Shown here: piece after piece, positions 59,726 through 64,000 of the stretch
Layout: every line of letters begins with the position of its first letter
How positions within the stretch are numbered: position 1 is the first letter of the stretch
DNA from: Siphonodentalium dalli
Taxonomy: Eukaryota; Mollusca; Scaphopoda; Gadilida; Siphonodentaliidae
DNA: 64,000 nt
Direction: 5' to 3'
Assembly: GCA_032622095.1 (NCBI GenBank)
Contig: CP136064.1
Span: 251,354,484 to 251,418,483, forward strand
Made by a program: the position numbers and the translations under genes
The notes under the pieces: model-generated
What the model was told of the DNA's origin: nothing
Databases searched by the model: none
Seen by the model: only the letters and a program-made list of their open reading frames with translations

Positions 59726-62221
59726 ACGGACATAGCTCATTTGAAGCTAAAAAAATATATAATGTAAATACCTGGTAGCAGTGACAATTTAGTGACATAC
59801 TTCTCTGTGGACATTATTAAAGTCTGTATAATAGTACATTAACTGTATTTAATGCATTTATCTCCCGAACTGAACCAGGATATAAGAAAAGGGAGCTTAA
59901 TTTCATACTTCAAACTGCCACGGAGCTTAAATTTTGATTCAAATACTTCATGATAATTGCATGTCTAAATGAACTTTTTTTTGGAGCTTAATTGTCACCT
60001 TGTTTTTTTTTTCTTGATTCAGCTTTTAGAACACAAATTATATCAGCAAAAAGACATTTATGCTCTCAGAATACTTTATGCCCTGTATATTATGTTTACC
60101 GGTAGCTGAGCCCAAAAAATCTAAATATTCATTAAAGTTCTCACGCAATGCCCACAGGCAATAGACTGGAATGAATAGATGTCTGCATGTACTGTATAGA
60201 CAAGTTTAAATAAACTTTTCAGAGAGAAGAAATGAATGAATGAGTCAGAATTACATTATAGGTTACGATATTACTATGAGGTAAAAATAGATTGTTTGTT
60301 ATTGGAAAAACTTATGTTAATTGAGGAGTGTGTAGCAATAAGATATGCAGGGAATTAGCGCTAATGGATCCTTCACAAATGGATAGAGAACTATTGAAGC
60401 AGTCCACACCCACGTGTGTCTGTTATTGTTATTACGAGTCTCATCGACCTTCACCGTCTGGTACGAAGGTGTGTTCCAGTCAACCAATGAGATCGCAGAC
60501 ATTTCATCATGGAACCAATGTTCTCTCATTTACGTCAATGGCCTCCTGTACACTATATACCCTTGAAAAAATCCACATCAAAGAACAATATATTATTTGG
60601 TTGAAATAAATTGGTTGGCAAACCAATAGCAAATCAAAGGAACGCCTGCCAAAGCTTATTATCAAATAATCCTTGAATTCTTATTTAGGGGTCGAAATGT
60701 CTCATCATATTTATGTGTTCTACACAGAGAACAGTATACTGTTGTCAGAAATATGGGTGCATTCCATAGCCTATATCTGTACAGTCTTTATCTGTACTGG
60801 AATGTCAACTTCAAGGGAAAAATGATGCAAGAATATTGTTTGAAAGATGTGAATATATATTATTTTAGAATTGGGTAACTGGGCCATGATAAAGGTATGT
60901 CAATGTAAATAAATACTTCACATACCAGTACCTCACAATGTTCCCATGACCAGTCTAAAATATATCCACCTGGATGAAATCTGGTAAATAATGGTAGTTG
61001 GTATTTGGGATATGTGACATATAAACATATGACCCCCACCAAAGTATATGACTGATATGACAAGCAATAAGTGAAGATACATGTATGCAATACTATATTT
61101 GCGTCCATGATTTGCTTTTGGCATACTTTAACTGTGGCAGACTCTGGATAGCTAAAGATCTGTTAGAGGCAACCCAAAATACCATATGTTGGAAATTTCA
61201 AGCAATAACTTTCAAGCTGCTAAAGTTTGAAAATGTCCCGAAAAACTCATTTTTTTTGTTTGAATTTCATAAATATTTTGTAATTTTCAAGTAAAAGATA
61301 CATGTACAACCATGTACCAGTAATTTGTACAATTAAGGTCGAAAATCAATTAACATTCTTCTCAGCAAATGGATAAGAATTCCTGGAATTTTAAGGAACT
61401 CTCACTATATTATGTGTACTTAGAACAATCAAACTCAAAAAGATAATTTATATAAATTTCACGTTGAAATTTGAAGGTGTACAACCCCCCCCCCCCCCAA
61501 AGACCACCTTGCTATCACTAATTATTCCACGATGATACAACTTAATTAATGTGTGCAAATACGTAGTAACTCTCCACATAAGTCTATTAACAACATGCAT
61601 TAATAAATTACATTTACAGTACATGTACATGTATCTTAACAAGGATTGTTCCTGGTAGCATCAGGGGGTCCCAACAGGGCTAACCAACATACAGTGACAG
61701 GCCCATTCTCTAATGCTTGAAAAAAAAAGATTTTTATCAATTTCTAGTCTGAACTTTAATGTTTCTCAATTTACCAAAATAACAAATTTCCTACATTTGA
61801 CCTGATGTAAAGAAAATGTTATTATAACCTGAGATGGTTTCTTGATATATCGCATCAATCTCTCTGGCTCATTTTTGGAATACAATATTTACCATAATAA
61901 AGTGACATTCCTCGTCGGATGAATACCGAATAATAGTTGATATAGAGAGGTGAATGCGTATACATGTGTTAAGAAAATATTGAATAACACCCTAGATTTC
62001 GTATGAAATTTGCTATAGTTTTGAATTTTCACACATTTTTTTCTGAAGTGTAGTGTCCAAAACTTTAAAGTACATGTATCAAGAGGTATGAGACAAATTT
62101 CATCAAATTTGGTCATTTGGGCTAAGAAATGATCTAAATTTGACGCTATAAAAGCAGTGTTTCAGTCTTATTGTAGAATCCTTATGAATAACGGTTAATT
62201 TGGACAAGTATCAGTCGGTAA
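59726..62221. other. Upstream stretch without supported gene
   Basis: No exon or domain recognised on either strand. Small open frames (60328-60609 and others) look random. A C-run lies at 61485-61498. It could hold non-coding 5' exons of the transporter, which cannot be seen from sequence alone. Confidence 0.45.
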
Positions 62222-62295
62222 CAAGCCTGAGTTTAGTGTGCCTGTCATTTGTAGAATGAGGTCCCCAGAGGGTGAATTTAGTGATGCTATCCACA
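62222..62295. mobile_element. Family B left-end fragment
   Basis: caagcctgagtttagtgtgc through the first half of the left hairpin, then unrelated sequence. Confidence 0.75.
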
Positions 62296-62443
62296 CAGAC
62301 ACCCTTGTTTGTATTACATACGTTGTGGGGACATTTCTTTAGAAATTCAAACAATACCGTAGTTGTGAGGACTCCCGTTATTTAGTAAATATATCCAAAC
62401 TCGGAGGGTACCTTTAACTAAATAACGGGAATGTTTCGTCGCC

Positions 62444-62629
62444 TTAACCCTTTGAGTGCCAGGTCCGATTTTTGTATTGACCCATATACCCTGTGCCAAT
62501 GCATTCTCTTATATATGCGAGTCGACCATACCAACAAAAAAAAAATTAAATTTTTTTTTTTTTTTTAGGGCACTCTACAGACCATAAATTAGAGCCGATG
62601 AGATCGGTCCCTGGCACTAAAAGGGTTAA
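62444..62629. mobile_element. Element Q: short TTAA-bounded element
   Basis: TTAACCCTTTGAGTGCCAGG / CCTGGCACTAAAAGGGTTAA. Inside is the left half of the family C palindrome (ccctgtgccaatgcattctc..gcgagtcgaccat). Confidence 0.78.
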
Positions 62630-63354
62630 GGGAAAAAATTGTTAACATTGTGAGGACATTGTTTTACTATATGAATGGGTTTACACACTCAGCATAACAT
62701 GTATGTCAAATAAGCACATAATAAGAAAATCTAGAGGTGGGCTGTCCCAATGGAACTAATTCAAGACGCCCGACGGATGCCGTCGGATGGACAATCTGAT
62801 TCCAGTGTACACCCCCCACCCGCAACCCTTAATATTGTCTGCAAGACTTCTTCTCATACAATTCTTGTGAGACATGAATGTGACCTGAAGATATGAAATG
62901 ACACAGGATACATTGTTGGTAACGCACTCATTTGGCATCATAACATTGGTTTTGAATACAATGGATATACCAGAGTTCATCGCCCCACTAATTTTAGTAT
63001 ATATAGTATGTACGTGACTGCATACGCATTACTGCATCCTATGAAGCATATGCACGCCTGGTACAAAGGTACCATTCTTTTATCAAGTGCTGTCTGGGAA
63101 TGTCTATTTGTACACTCTATCTGGTACACTTTAAATGTTTCGCAACCTCACACCAACTTGTTACTTTAACCCAATCACATGTCAGTGATGTCATATTAAT
63201 GTTTCTTAAGAAGTGCATGAGGAAAACTATTATAGGAGACCATTAGAATTTAAATACCGGTAAGGGAAGATTCTCATCCAAATTTGTCTTCAATTGGGGC
63301 GGTTGGGCGATATTTTTTTTTTTATTTTATTCTTGCTTTTAAACATATAACACA

Positions 63355-63745
63355 CAGTAATGCCCTAAATAATTGACTCCTTAATTGGGCAATTTAAATT
63401 ACCTTGTATTGTCAAAGGTAGAATACTGCTTCAATTTCTAGAACCGATCATACAGTAATGCCCTCAATAATTGACTTCATAACCATAGCAGAATTATGGG
63501 TAATTTTTCAGGATTTAGTTGGAAATATGGCTTGTTGCCATTCATCGGATAGCTCTCACACTAAAAGCTTTCCGATGAATGGCAACAAGCCATATTTCCG
63601 ACTTACTAGTAATCCTGAAAAATTACCCATAATTCTGCGATGGTTATGAAGTCAATTATTGAGGGCATTACTGTATGATCGGTTCTAGAAATTGAAGCAG
63701 TATTCTACCTTTGACAATACAAGGTAATTTAAATTGCCCAATTTA
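63355..63745. mobile_element. Family A hairpin within a larger inverted repeat
   Basis: A full A copy lies at 63453-63673. Its flanks at 63384-63452 and 63674-63743 are themselves inverted repeats of each other (gggcaatttaaattacc ... ggtaatttaaattgccc). A second left terminus of family A (cagtaatgccctaaataatt) sits at 63355. Confidence 0.85.
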
Positions 63746-64000
63746 ATAAAAATAGAAGTCTTGATTAACGGGTCATTGTAACCCAAAGTGGAGTTACATG
63801 TATCATCAAATCAGGTAATTCTAAGTTGAAAAGGGCAATGACACATGTAAAAATAATTAGACAGGACCCATATTAGAAATGGCTGTATTTTTGGCTGAGA
63901 ATTTTGAGAAACAGATTCTCACAATAATTATTGCCGAATATTGCTCAACCAAAGTCCCAAAATTCTATATTTAAAAATATTAGTTCAATGAGTTTCCCAT

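Overview
This is a eukaryotic, intron-rich, AT-rich window. It almost certainly comes from an aquatic invertebrate animal. A bivalve or other mollusc is my best guess, because of the dispersed repeats built around 'gggccataactc' and the density of fold-back elements, but I cannot confirm that without a search.

I can support one host gene. A facilitated sugar transporter of the SLC2 (GLUT) family lies on the minus strand. Eleven coding exons are secure: 38235-38342, 33452-33615, 22189-22313, 18917-19057, 17281-17418, 14553-14740, 11955-12065, 10069-10188, 8627-8702, 7255-7382 and 5839-6042. A very short twelfth exon at 42928-42948 is a likely coding start. All have GT/AG borders and compatible phases. 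Joined, they give about 507 residues with the expected SLC2 motifs in order. Transcription runs from high to low coordinates. No promoter or 5' UTR exon could be identified in 42949-64000.

Most of the rest is transposon sequence, mainly short non-autonomous DNA elements with long inverted repeats. The labels used below are mine. Family A: near-perfect hairpins of up to about 220 bp with ends CAGTAATGC, flanked by TA (Tc1/mariner type). Family B: CAAGCCTGA-type ends with 8-bp target duplications (hAT type). Family C: TTAA-flanked elements of about 400 bp with ends CCCTTTACCCAACA (piggyBac type), carrying two large palindromes. Further TTAA-bounded families are D, F, G, H, I, P and Q. There are also a Harbinger-like element (27473-28216), two longer hAT-like elements (15015-16176 and 53417-54404), a 5'-truncated LINE with an intact 3' ORF segment (28777-30705), and a dispersed 'gggccataactc' repeat (family E) that has become a tandem array in intron 4.

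The elements are heavily nested, so their order of arrival can be read: LINE into B, Harbinger into A into G, C into A, C into hAT, and both A and F into D. A palindrome module built around 'ctcttatatatgcgag' occurs in families with different termini (C, D, M, Q). Several elements end within 13-50 bp of SLC2 splice sites. In intron 6 a splice acceptor and the first bases of its exon have been tandemly duplicated.

I found no rRNA, tRNA, CRISPR or prokaryotic features.
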